A stretch of 64,000 nt of DNA from assembly GCA_002786065.1 (NCBI GenBank), contig NHNY01000003.1:620001-684000 (forward strand), read 5' to 3'. How positions within the stretch are numbered: position 1 is the first letter of the stretch; every line of letters begins with the position of its first letter. Below, piece after piece: positions 43,186 to 54,400 of this stretch. Made by a program: the position numbers and the translations under genes. The stretch is from Microcyclospora pomicola. Lineage: Eukaryota > Ascomycota > Dothideomycetes > Capnodiales. Under the pieces are notes generated by a model. That model made no database searches, had not been told where the DNA came from, and saw nothing but the letters and a program-made list of their open reading frames with translations.

Positions 43186-44712
43186 TTGGCAGCAATGGCA
43201 ATTGCAGATGAGACCCGTCGTCTCCCAGAGCATAATAATCTACAACCCGGCGGCGGCACCCCTTCGCCCTCCCAGTCGCGTGGCATCGGCAGCAGCATTC
43301 TGCGAACACTCAAACCAGACTTATTTTCCGGCCGAAAAGCCAGCACTCTACGACCCGGATCTACAGCATGGCTGGACGGTCTACGAGGATGTGCTGCCTT
43401 GAATGTATGCATGATGCATCTGCTGGTGTACACGCACATGAACATGGAATTATGCCACGGTCCCGACAGTCCTAGCTATCTCAGCTTGCCAATTGTTCGC
43501 GTCTTTTTCATGGGAGGCCACTTCGCCGTCATGATCTTCTTCACCATCTCTGGTTATGTCTTGCCACGGCGCCTCATCTCACTTCTCCATGAGGGTCGCA
43601 GGGAGGATTTTGTCGAAGCACTCAACTCGGCTATGATTCGACGTCCAGGCCGGCTTTTCCTCCCTGTTGTTTTCAGCACTTTGGCCCTTGCTTTCATCTG
43701 GCATATCTTCAGCATCCCCACCAATTTCCCGGAGCACCAATCTAACATCTTGATGGAACTCTATACGTGGTGGAGGGATATGATGAAGTTCGTTTTCTTC
43801 TTCCGTGGTGGTCACTACCTGTTCACGTACTACAACGGCCACTCCTGGACCATCCCTATTGAATTGAAAGGCTCGATGTTCCTGTTCGTCTGGCTATTCG
43901 CATTGCACCAGATCAAGACCCGATCGCGCATCATCCTCACCGCCGGTATGATCATCTATCTGTCTTGCGGTGCTGCCGGAGCCTGGTATGCGGCTTTCTT
44001 CTTTGGTATGCTGGTCTCGGAGCTCGAGCTGCTCTCTTTGAGCAAATACAAGGTCTCACTGCCATGGGACGGCCTCCTCAACACATTGAAAGCTCAAAGC
44101 GCACTACGCTATCTTCTACTCCATGTCATGCTGGTTTGTGGTCTGTTCCTCGCATCCCAACCTGTGTCAGATTACCAGGACATGGAGAAAACTTTGGGTG
44201 ACTGCCCTGGATTCAGCACCCTAATGCATTTCATCCCGTTTTCGTATCTGGAGTACGAACTGGATTGGCGATGGTTCTGGATGTTCTGGGCTGCATGCCT
44301 GGTGCTTGTTTCAGTCAAAGAGCTTCCATGGTTACGCTCTCTTTTTGAATCATCACCCGCTCAATACCTTGGTCGACACTCCTTCGCCCTCTATCTGATA
44401 CACGGTCCCACCATCGCGATCGTCGCCGATCGCTTGTTCTTCATGACGGGCATCAAGACGCCTCAAGAGTGGGATCCCAGCAAAGGACCATGCCAGGGTG
44501 AAAATTGCTTCTCAAGCTTTTACCACAACATGTGGCCCTTACCCAACACTGGTCCCCTCGGACTAGAAATCAATTTCCTCGTTCCCGCAGGAATCAGTCT
44601 CGTAGTAATGCTCTACATTGCAGAGGTCGGGACGAGGTTATTCGACGAGCCAAGCGTCAAGATCAGCAAAGCGATGTGGGAATGGGTGAAGAAATCGTCG
44701 TCGCGGTCATGA
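43186..44712 (+). CDS. Membrane acyltransferase, acyltransferase-3 family
   Basis: A 508-residue intronless integral membrane protein of the acyltransferase-3 family, whose members move acyl groups onto sugars, lipids or small molecules. The hallmark WLDGLRGCAALNVCMMHLL lies at about residues 62-80 and carries the family RG pair and conserved His. FFMGGHFAVMIFFTISGYVL and the RRPGRLFLPVVFSTLALAF stretch follow; GHSWTIPIELKGSMFLFVWL is the conserved W-x-I-P-x-E block. About ten membrane spans end near YIAEVGTRLFDEP. The acceptor cannot be predicted. It stands alone between SEC6 and the phosphate transporter, with no obvious cluster. ATG 43195 is an alternative start. Confidence 0.92.
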   Translation: MAAMAIADETRRLPEHNNLQPGGGTPSPSQSRGIGSSILRTLKPDLFSGRKASTLRPGSTAWLDGLRGCAALNVCMMHLLVYTHMNMELCHGPDSPSYLSLPIVRVFFMGGHFAVMIFFTISGYVLPRRLISLLHEGRREDFVEALNSAMIRRPGRLFLPVVFSTLALAFIWHIFSIPTNFPEHQSNILMELYTWWRDMMKFVFFFRGGHYLFTYYNGHSWTIPIELKGSMFLFVWLFALHQIKTRSRIILTAGMIIYLSCGAAGAWYAAFFFGMLVSELELLSLSKYKVSLPWDGLLNTLKAQSALRYLLLHVMLVCGLFLASQPVSDYQDMEKTLGDCPGFSTLMHFIPFSYLEYELDWRWFWMFWAACLVLVSVKELPWLRSLFESSPAQYLGRHSFALYLIHGPTIAIVADRLFFMTGIKTPQEWDPSKGPCQGENCFSSFYHNMWPLPNTGPLGLEINFLVPAGISLVVMLYIAEVGTRLFDEPSVKISKAMWEWVKKSSSRS

Positions 44713-45493
44713 AGAAGTTTCTCGGAATACTGGGGATCGGCGAAAGCATTGTGGGATGTAATGGCAGCCGCTTACGGAGCACATCATCGTTTGCAGGAGC
44801 TGGCGCACAGCAAGGTTTTGCTTCCGTATGTGTTCGAGAACAACATTGATAGAAACCAAGCCCTCATGCTCTGTGGATGTTCTGTAAGCATGTTCGAGCG
44901 TGGAGACGCTCGACGGTCGAGCAAATATGCGTCACTGTTCTGGTCGGATCTGGTTCCAAGGTTTACAAATACGTTGAGTGTATGAATATGAGTACAGGGT
45001 TTTGCAAAATGGAGCAGTCGAGCTTCCTCGACGTTGTGCTTCAGGTCAGGAGACGACCCAAACTAGAGTACGTCTGATCATTCGCTGACTTGTACGTATC
45101 AATACATATGTCGTGCAAAGACATAGAGCAGTGGGGATAAGAGATACGTGAGATGATATATGCGTGCAGCGTGAAAGCCGATGTGGCTTAGGTCACCCAA
45201 TCATAAGCGTACCACCTCTTCCTATGAACGTCTGCATTTTGTTCGCGCCATAGACCACTGTACCGTACACTGTCGTTCCCTCCACCGTAACGCTGGCCGC
45301 CCTGAAGCGTCCATGGCCGTCTCGCTCTGTCGCGAATACCGTCCACTCTTCTGGGCTTGAGCTCGATCTACTGCCTCCTCCGGCGCTTGAGCATTCCCCG
45401 ACGCAAGCAGACCCGGTCCATACCTATCCAGTCGCAGCAGATCCTAGAAGCCTTCGCCGGCGAGAGAAGCTCTGTCAGCTGCTCGAAGACGAT
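44713..45493. other. Intergenic, includes the phosphate transporter leader
   Basis: About 780 bp. The last 180 bp appear to be the 5' leader of the SPX transporter and contain a short upstream frame. Nothing else was recognised. Confidence 0.5.
45313..45360 (+). promoter_or_regulatory. Possible upstream reading frame in the phosphate transporter leader
   Basis: A 15-codon frame (MAVSLCREYRPLFWA then stop) begins in a strong context (TCCATGG), 181 bp before the transporter start. If transcribed, it could lower or condition translation. The transcription start is unknown, so this is tentative. Confidence 0.3.
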
Positions 45494-48193
45494 ATGAAGT
45501 TTTCGCACAGTATCCAGTTCAATGCCGTGCCGGACTGGTCCTCGCACTACATCTCCTACTCGAACCTCAAGAAGCTTATCTACCAGCTCGAGAAACAACT
45601 CCACCAGGGTGCGGGCGAGCAGACGCAGGATGCTGAGTCTTCGCCTCTGCTCACGAGTGGGATCCTCGACGACCCTGACAAAGTCTTTACGCGGAAGTTG
45701 GATGATGAGCTGGAGAAGATTTGCACGTTCCACCAACTGAAGGAACTGGAAATATTTGGCGAGTTGGATGCGCTGTTGAGGGATGTGGAGGAGTTTGAGG
45801 CAGAGCATACTGCAGGCGAGCAGGATGGGGAAGGCCGTGGTATCCATCGACAGAGCATGTGGGCGCGGGCGCGACAACAAAGCATTTTCAAGAACTTCCA
45901 GACCAACTCCAAGAAGAGACGGACTTCGACGAATGGAAGTAGTAAAGCAGACGTCGCACCGGACGAGGATGATAGCGATGAGGACGACGTGAACGAACAG
46001 AGTGCCTTGACGAAGAGCCAGGATCCCGATCGCAAGTCGGCGATGAAAGCATCGAAAGACCTCAGCACTGGGCCTGAGGGTAGTGACATGAACGACTCCC
46101 ATTACCACGACCGAAGACGACCGAGTACAGCGTTCAACGACTTTGGTGATGATGCTCTCCAAGCGCTGTATGACGAAGGTATCACATTGAAGAAGCGGAT
46201 CGTGAACAACTATGTCAACACTTGCGAGTTACGTTCTTTCGTCCAACTGAACGAGACCGGTTTTACAAAGGTGCTCAAGAAGTATGACAAAACTCTGGAT
46301 CGAAACCTCAAATCTCAATATGTCAATAACAAAGTCAAGCCCGCGCATCCATTCCAGCCTGCTACAATGGCGCATCTGGCTCAATACCTTGAACGCACAG
46401 AAGAAGCCTACGCAACGGTGGTCACGGCTGGAGACGTCGAGGCTGCTCGCAAGGAATTGCGATTAAGCCTGCGTGAGCACGTTGTTTGGGAGCGCAACAC
46501 TGTGTGGCGAGAAATGATCGGAATTGAACGAAAAGCGCAAGCCGCCAACCTAGGTATCCGCAACACGATGCTTGGGCAAGATACTGACCCGTCCAAATCG
46601 CGGTTACAGGGCGATGCAGAAGGAGGCGCAACCAAGGAGATCAGAACTCCCATCGGTCGTTACCGGTGCCCACAATTCCTTGTCAGCTCTACGTTCTGGG
46701 TCTTGCTGGCTTGCATTGCGGTTTTCATTGTGCTGCTTGTCGTACCGATCATGGAAGAGCCTGAGCAGCAGCATTGTCTGGCACTGGTTGTGTTTGTCAG
46801 CTTGCTATGGGCAACTGAGGTGAGTCTTTCCACAGTCTTTTCAAGGATTACGCTAAAATGCTTCTCAGGCCATTCCCTTATTTGTTACTTCCTTACTCGT
46901 ACCGCTACTCGTCGTTGTCTTGCGAGTCGTTCGAGAAGATGCAAAGCCACACGCACGTATGACATCCAAGGCGGCTGCCAGCTACATCTTCGCGGCCATG
47001 TGGACACCCGTTATTATGCTCTTGCTGGGAGGCTTCACGATCGCCGCAGCTCTGAGTAAGTATAATATTGCAAAAATGATGGCGACATTTGTGCTCAGCA
47101 AGGCTGGAACGAAGCCGAGAAATGTATTGCTTACTAGCATGGGCGTGGCCATGTTTGCATCAATGTGGATCTCGAACGTTGCCGCACCGGTGCTGTGCTT
47201 TAGTATTATTCAGGTGAGCTCTCCATTGGACGAAGGATCTACGGGTATTGTGCTGATCATGCTGCGTAGCCAATTCTTCGCAATCTGCCATCGGATAGCG
47301 ATATGTCCAAAGCTCTCCTCCTCGGCATCGCGCTCGCTTCGAACATGGGTGGTGCCGCATCACCAATCGCATCGCCGCAGAATCTGATCGCACTTCAAAA
47401 CATGGAGCCTCAGCCAGGCTGGGGCATCTGGTTCTTTATCGCTTTGCCCGTCTGCATCATCACGCTCCTTCTTATATGGGTGTTGCTTCTCGTCACCTTT
47501 CGGCCTGGGCGCAACACTACGATCGTTCCCGTTCGAGCAATGAAGGACCGTTTCACTGGAATACAGTACTTCATTGCGGTCGTCACGCTCATCACTATCG
47601 CGCTGTGGTGTGCATCCCATCAGCTCGAAGGCATCTTTGGCGATATGGGTGTCATCGCTCTTCTCCCTATCATCCTGTTCTTCGGTACTGGCATCCTCAC
47701 CAAAGAGGACTTTAACAACTTCCTATGGACCATCATCATTCTTGCTGCAGGCGGCCTGGCTCTCGGGAAAGCTGTGAACTCAAGTGGATTGCTGACCACA
47801 ATTGCGACGAGCATCACCGATGGTACCGATGGCATGAGCTTGTATGCTCTAGTCTGCGTATTTGCTGGTCTTATTGGTGTTGTGGCGACCTTCATCTCTC
47901 ACACTGTCGCGGCTCTGATCGTGCTTCCTCTAGTCAGGGAAGTGGGAGAAGCAATGGCAGAGCCACATCCGAATCTTCTCGTCATGGCATCCGTCCTCAT
48001 GGCCTCGGCGGCGATGGGTCTTCCTACCAGTGGATTCCCAAACATGACAGCCATCATGATGGAAGACAGCCAAACAGGACAAAGGTATCTCCAAGTGAGA
48101 CATTTCCTGACAAGAGGCATTCCGGCTTCGATCGTTGCGTATGCAGTCGTCATCACAGTCGGGTACGGTTGCATGCGAATTGTTGGGTTCTAA
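45494..48193 (+). CDS. SPX-domain low-affinity phosphate transporter (SLC13 type; Pho87/90/91-like)
   Basis: An 864-residue transporter with an N-terminal SPX domain (about residues 1-310) and a C-terminal divalent-anion:Na+/H+ symporter domain. The SPX domain binds inositol pyrophosphates; MKFSHSIQFNAVPDWSSHYI, SYSNLKKLIYQLEKQL and the C-terminal NETGFTKVLKKYDKTLDRNL are diagnostic. It carries acidic inserts (DVAPDEDDSDEDDVNEQ). Exons are 45494-46819, 46869-47213 and 47270-48193, all phase 0, with 49- and 56-nt introns. The transport part has NMGGAASPIASPQNLIALQN and SAAMGLPTSGFPNMTAIM, which are the two substrate-binding loops of the DASS family. Whether it is plasma-membrane (Pho87/90) or vacuolar (Pho91) is not decidable here. 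Upstream there is a possible short regulatory frame. Confidence 0.96.
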
Positions 48194-48508
48194 CCCAGAG
48201 CTCCGGTTTATATGTTGTGAATTACAATCTTGCATAACACAATTGGCGTTGCATCCTAGTCTATTTTGTACCATGGTATTTCTCAATTCCATGTACCTTG
48301 AGTATGCGACTCGTAGCCGGTACCGTTCTCCGTTGCATGCATGGTATCGCGCTTCATGTACGAACATTGCTCAGGAAGACGTCACAAGTGCTTTATGACC
48401 ATCTTGAAGCCGGCGTTTGCTGAGTGCCCATCATGTCCCATCGACTGCCGTGAAGCCAGCCATGATCACCTTTTTCGCGCACTCGATTCATGCCTGCACT
48501 CCACCCCT
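48194..48508. other. Intergenic between convergent genes
   Basis: A short 3' flank shared by the phosphate transporter and GON7. Nothing was recognised. Confidence 0.5.
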
Positions 48509-48793
48509 TCACTCCTCCTCTCCCTCCTCCTCCTCTCCATACATCTGCTCCGCACGTTCGTCAATCTCCTTCCCACCACCCACAGCGTCCGTCCCCGCTG
48601 CAGCTTTATCCTCTTCCATCTTCTGCGTGAGAAACGTATTGACGTCGCTCTGCAGCGCCGTTAGATTCGTGCGCAAGGCCGATAGTGAGCTGGTTTTGGC
48701 TTCGACGCTGGAAGCTGCGGGCTGTGCTGGCAGGGAAAACGTGAAGACATGGTCCGAGGCAGGAGCTTTGTACGTCGCTGTTAGGTCAGACAT
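48509..48793 (-). CDS. GON7: KEOPS complex subunit Gon7
   Basis: This 94-residue small acidic protein of the Gon7 family is the fifth subunit of the EKC/KEOPS complex, which makes the t6A modification at position 37 of ANN-decoding tRNAs and affects telomeres and transcription. Family features: an N-terminal SDLTATYKAPASDHVFTFSL, the helix SLSALRTNLTALQSDVNTFL followed by TQKMEEDKAAA, and a very acidic end (GEEEEGEEE). The start is 48793 because the family begins MSDLTATYKAP; an adjacent ATG (48796) and a longer frame to 48865 are alternatives. There are no introns. Such small genes are easily missed by annotation. Confidence 0.9.
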   Translation of the reverse strand: MSDLTATYKAPASDHVFTFSLPAQPAASSVEAKTSSLSALRTNLTALQSDVNTFLTQKMEEDKAAAGTDAVGGGKEIDERAEQMYGEEEEGEEE

Positions 48794-49193
48794 CATACGG
48801 GTACGGTTCTGGGGACAGGGATGGGTGTGCGGGTGATGTGCTTCATATGTAGAGGGTCGTGACATCTGGGTGGTGTGTAAAGTGGAAGAGTGCAGAGGCC
48901 GAATGAAGCTAGACTTGGATTCGAGACGGAGACTGGTGAGTTTTCAAGTGTTGTTTTATGAAAGACTTCAGTCGCTTCGATGTGATTTTTGCCGTATCAA
49001 GAGAATTTTCTGCAAACTAATGATGATACGCGAGGTACAACAATTACAGAACGTTTCATCGCGATCGTTCGACAACCTTCCTGTCCAAATCGACGTCTAA
49101 AGCACATAAACCATGACGTTCAAATCTCACATTTCTCGTGGCCACCTACATCTTCTTCGATATCTCGCGAGAAATGGATCACGACGATCACGC
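48794..49193. other. Intergenic
   Basis: This is the GON7 promoter and the 3' flank of the GH17 gene. No feature was recognised. Confidence 0.5.
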
Positions 49194-50377
49194 TTAACAG
49201 ACCTGGGGTCTGTAACCGGAGATCTCGTAGCTGCCATCGTCGAGCTTCATGTCGAACGCGCCCTCGCCTTGCCAGGTGTGTAGGAACCAACCTACCTGGT
49301 TCTCCTTGAAGAACGCGCAGTTGTCGTCGTAGGCGTTCCAGTAGGCGGCATATTGGTCGGGACCAACGTCTCCCTGACCTCCCTCGTGATCTGACTGGTC
49401 GGCCCTGTCATGTTGTGTTAGAACATGCGCGTGACGTGTTCGTCGGGTTCTGAGTACTCACCACGCCCATTGAGTCTCTGATATCAGAGTTGGCAAGCCG
49501 ATCACGTTCTTGTAGAATGGCACCTGGTCCTCGATGTAGCCCCACGAGTCCGCTTCATCTTTACCATGGTAGTACGGCATGATGTGCGCTGTAAGAACGT
49601 CAGCATGTATCATCAACACGACTCTGCAACTCGCTTACCGTGCACAACTTGGCTGATGCCCTTGATTTGGTTGCCGAGATCAGTCAGACCACTGCCATCA
49701 TCTGTCGAGAGCGTGCCAGGGCGATCCCAGTCTTCGGAGATACCGACGGGTACGCCGTACTGTCCATTCATGGTGTCGACGAAATCCTGAAGATCGGTCG
49801 GGAAGTTGTCGCCGTCCACGCCATCGCCGATGGGCTCTGAACCGAATTCCACCGAGTGGAAAACGTAGGGAGCGATAGGATACTGACTCATGATACTGAA
49901 CAGAGCGTCACGAGACTGCATCCACTCGTCCTGGTCGTCGTCGAATCCCCACCAGATCTGGGGAATGACCGCCATGTTGTTGTTGACACCCGCCTTGAGC
50001 AAGTTCTCCCAAATGCTGGAGTCTCTGCATTCCGGCGCGTAGACACGCACCATCGTTGCACCAAAGTCGGACTTCATGGACGCAAAGGCATCGTTGATGC
50101 CGTCGTAGCTGTTCGTATCAGCGCTGCAGTCGGGATCCTCGAGTGGGAAGCTGAAGCCGAGAAAGCCATAGGTCTGGTCGTAAGTGCAGTACCAGTCCTG
50201 GCGGGAAACATTGGGAACGGAGTAATCTTGCGGCAGCTGAGCAGCACTGTCGCCGAAGGGAAAGCAGGTGCTGTTCTCGCCACGGACAGTATCGCGGCGA
50301 ACGATTGGAGCGATGGGAGAGGCAAAGGCGGTCGAGGCCAACACGCCTGCGGCCAAGAGAGAGGAAGAGGGGATCAT
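49194..50377 (-). CDS. Secreted glycoside hydrolase family 17-like glucanase
   Basis: A 358-residue secreted enzyme that I assign to GH17 (beta-1,3-glucan hydrolase or transferase acting on the cell wall). The signal peptide is MIPSSSLLAAGVLASTAFAS, followed by a likely KR-type processing site (VRRDT). The TIM barrel has GFLGFSFPLEDPDCS, TMVRVYAPECRDSSIWENLL, the acid/base Glu in HSVEFGSEPIGDG and the nucleophile Glu in LPTLISETQWAWAD. Exons are 50377-49639, 49588-49462 and 49404-49194, with introns of 50 and 57 nt. The junctions restore VVHAHIMPYYHGKDEADSWG and QWAWADQSDHEGG. No GPI anchor is seen; the protein ends SGYRPQVC. The family call rests on pattern memory and could be a related TIM-barrel family. 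Confidence 0.85.
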
Positions 50378-51413
50378 GGTTAAGAAAAGATGATGCTAAT
50401 GAGCTTGACCATTCCTCCTACCATTCCACGCTGTGAGACGAAGCATATATACTCTTCGATCGACATGCCAAGTCAAGCTGCACGAGAGATGCTTGATGCT
50501 TCTGTCATTCTTGCTCCGGTGTGCGACCGTGAAGTCCATCTCCTAGCGGCCTGATCAATGGCCGCCTGAAGTTCATTCATCGTTTTGGCGCAGGTGCGGC
50601 ACAACTTCTTGTAAAGTATACCTCTATTCATGCCTGTTGTGTCGTCGATCATATAGAGCCCGGAGAGCGAAGTCAAGGCCCTCCATTAAAGTTATACCAC
50701 GATCCTTCCTTGGCATTGGCGGCCTGTCTTGGCGTCGGGAAGGTCGCTGATGTCACGTACAGGTGAATGAGCAATTACATGTGGGCGATGTGACGATGAG
50801 CGGCGCATGTTTATCCTCTGGCAAATACAGTAATCCTCATAGGAAGGACAAATTGGAGCGCTAGGACGACTCGAGCCAATACAAATGACGCCGTTTCAGG
50901 GTCGAATGAGCTTGAACAAGCTGTACTGTGTTGCTTCGACATGGCTATATTCATATCGTTAGTTCTCTCTTGGCAGTGACAAATGAAGTCCCTGAAGTTT
51001 CTGAGCACAGTATATGGCCAAGGTTTGCGCACGGCAGGAGGCTTCATGTCCTTGTCGGAAGGTGAAAGGTATCTCGAGGTACCCTTTGTTCACGTCCTGT
51101 TCAACCAGGCGGCATCTGCTATGGAAGTACTGAACTAACCAACAGTGGCCCTTCGATTGTCAGGATACCAGCACGGTAAGCCGTACAGTTTCGAGGAGTT
51201 GTTCAGTAAGCTGGTCTGAGTCCATGTCTAGCATACATGTAGCTGTGAATAAATGCGGATGGAGTAGTTACTCTAGGGTTGCGGTAACACCCGCATCACT
51301 TTCATCTAAGACGAACGTACTACATGGGTGTAGAGACAGCTTACACATATCAGCACACCCATCTTGGTTCTATCCAGCTCGTTCTCTACTGGAGCTTCGA
51401 TCTGCGAATCTCA
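50378..51413. other. Intergenic
   Basis: About 1 kb, with divergent promoters for the GH17 enzyme and the AAA protein. No other feature was recognised. Confidence 0.5.
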
Positions 51414-54400
51414 ATGCGACCAATCGCGCGCCAGTGCTCTCGCTTGGTCCAAAGAAATCGAGCATCCAACTTCATCCGAGCAACATCCATTGGCCAGAGA
51501 CCACTGCATTCTACATCGAATCCTCGACAAGATTCCCGTCCGCCAACCGGAGATCCTCGAGAAGAGAACCAATCCGTAGAACGCAAGAAAGAAGAGGAAA
51601 CGCGCGGCGCAGAAGCCGGCGCTAACAAGACCGAAGAGACCAAGGATGCAGCGCAAAATGGCGATGGAAGAACACCAGCAGAGGTGCGCAAATTCGGAGG
51701 CAGAAAGAGGCTGCGGAGGCCACAGGATATTCCAAAGCCTCCTCCGATCCCAGCTTGGTTCATGAAACATAATGTCAAGCTTGTCGAGGACTACCACGAT
51801 GAAGGAAGGACAGATATGTCAAGAACCATGCGTTGCGTCGACCGAGAGACAGGACATATCCTCTTCACAGTCTCCTACGAAGGCACGGTATTGCCACCGA
51901 ATGCTCTAGCTGCCACAAAGCGCCACGCTTCTGTCACTAGCAACGAGGATACCCCTAAAGCACCAGAGGAGCCTTCTACGGCGACCACAGATGATGCCGC
52001 CAACTCCATCGCCGGTACCATTGAACAAGGACTGCCCGTGAAACGGCCGGGTGGCAATGAGGAAGCACAGCAGCGCTTCTTTGACCCAAAGCTCCCGGAC
52101 AGTATCGCAGCGTTGGGCGACACTGTCGAACAGAATCATCCGCAACCGCGCGGTACTATTGGTGATGTCAAATCTGACGGCCAGACTGCAGCACATGGTC
52201 TCAAGAATATCAAAAAATCTGAGACCTCCAAGAAGGACTTTGATGTTTCCGAGACTGCCTTGGTCAATCCGGGTTTCTCAGCCGATACTGAAATAGAATT
52301 CCACTCCCTTGAGCCCCTGACCCCTCATGGTTACTGCCTCCTAGAAGCTGAATTGGGGATACACTCTGGATACTCCTTACTATCAAGAAACCATGCTCTT
52401 TCATCTTCATATGCAGCGACCAGGGTCGATTTGTTGCTAGAATTTCCTGATTCAAAGAAGCATGCACATGTTGATCTTCTGGTGGAGAATCTGGCCGAAA
52501 GCGTCCAAGCAGATTTGATACGTTTGGACGCCAATGACTTCGAAGAACTCACCAGTGAATATGTCAGCCAAGGCGACGATGCTCCTGGCTCGTTCACGAA
52601 TCTGGCATTTGACGTTTTCGATGGATATATTGCAAGCGGTACACGATCCATGCAAGGCACTGCACCTCCTCCCAATGATCGAGAAGAAATGGAAGAGGAT
52701 GAAGAAGATGAAGAAGATGAGCATGAGTCTGTAGAGCACTCTACAAATCGACCAGGAACTTTGGCTGATCTTCGCAAGCTTCTGTATGAGAAGAGGCATG
52801 AGTTGAGTAAAGCTCTAGCAAATGCTCGTACAGGAGGCCAAGAAGAAGGCACGCCACTCATCATCCTCGGATCCAGATCTCCTGGCGGGGGCCGCTCAAG
52901 TTCATCTTCAAAGTCTTCGACGGCCTCGAAACACGTCTCCGACGAATTCTTCCAGTGGGATGACGCGAGACTTACAGCTCTACTCGACAGCTTGTTGGAT
53001 GCTCCCGGACTGAAAAGGACGTACGACGACAAGTCTTTCAGCCCACTAATGTCGCCTGCAGCTATATCCAGCCAAAGGAAGGGCGCAACACCGTCCGAAA
53101 AGAAGACCAATGGAGTTTGGACCGACCGCGAGCACAGTCGTTGGAAATCAGCAATCGCGAGGGTCCTTCTTCGGTATGCTCGAGTCGCAAACTCAGATTC
53201 TGCCATATCTGCAGAGTCGATCGAAGTGAACTCGCAGACGACCGCACCTGATTCTAGCAATGCTTTGCGGCCTAAACGCACCCTCATTCACGTCAGGGAT
53301 TTGAAGGATATTTGCCGTACAAAACTGGGTGACGCCCTCATACGTCGTTTGATCAAAAGCGTCGTGAAACGTCGAAAATCCGGCGAGGAGATCATCATTG
53401 TCGGTACCTCTGCAGAAGAACCAGGGTTTTTTGGTACTCCAGTCCCGGACGACTTCCACTTTCGCGTCATGACGATTCCTCAGATTTCGGTGCAAGCGGT
53501 GCTCGAGACGGTCGAAAGGCCTAGAGGGTCCAAGCTGACTCGAGAAGAACCTGGATATCACCGGATTCTGGAAATCAATATGCGTCACATTCAGAGCATG
53601 CTCCGTCGCCTTCGGCCAGAAAGCACTTTAAACCTATTCGAACCACAACTCCAAAGCCAGCTGCAGGTCCTTGCAACGCACGGCCTTAGTCAGAGAGTGT
53701 TTCCTCTGGAACAGGTTCAACGACTAGTGTTGACCGCTATTGGTCTGTCCAGAAGCTATGCCGTGTCGGAGGATGTGACATGGGCTCATGTCATGATGGC
53801 AACCTTCATCACAGCTAGAGTTGATAGGATATCTCGCCAGTGGGTTGATGAGCGCAACGCAAACATCAGTAAGGACTTCCTTGCTAATGTTGCGGGAACA
53901 CAAGGAGACAGTAAGGAGAAAGCTGCAAAGGTCGTGCCCAGTAAAGTGGATCAAATCCGCAAGTCGTGTAACTCGCATGAGACTCGGCTCCTGACTGGCG
54001 TCGTTGACGCGAAAAACATCAAGACTGGCTTTAGCGACGTGCACGTTCAGCCGGAGACGATCGAGGCTCTCAAGACACTGACTACGCTCTCTTTGATACG
54101 ACCAGAGGCGTTCAAGTACGGTGTTCTTGCCAACGACCGTTTGCCTGGCCTTCTCCTCTACGGTCCTCCAGGCACAGGTAAAACCCTGTTGGCTAAGGCG
54201 GTAGCAAAAGAGTCCAAGGCCACCGTGATGGAAGTCAGTGGAGCTCAGATCTATGAAAAGTACGTTGGTGAAGGTGAAAAGATGGTACGCGCTGTCTTCA
54301 CCCTTGCGAAGAAGCTGTCGCCGTGTGTGGTGTTCATCGACGAAGCGGATGCTATCTTTGGCAGTCGAAGCAATGCTGGTAGTCGGAACACTCATCGGGA

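Noticed and set aside
45368-46162. 264-codon minus-strand frame opposite the SPX region
   Set aside because: It is the antisense shadow of the SPX coding sequence, which has clear family motifs on the plus strand.
52331-53287. 318-codon minus-strand frame within the AAA gene
   Set aside because: It is an antisense shadow of a codon-biased coding region; Ser/Arg-rich with no domain.
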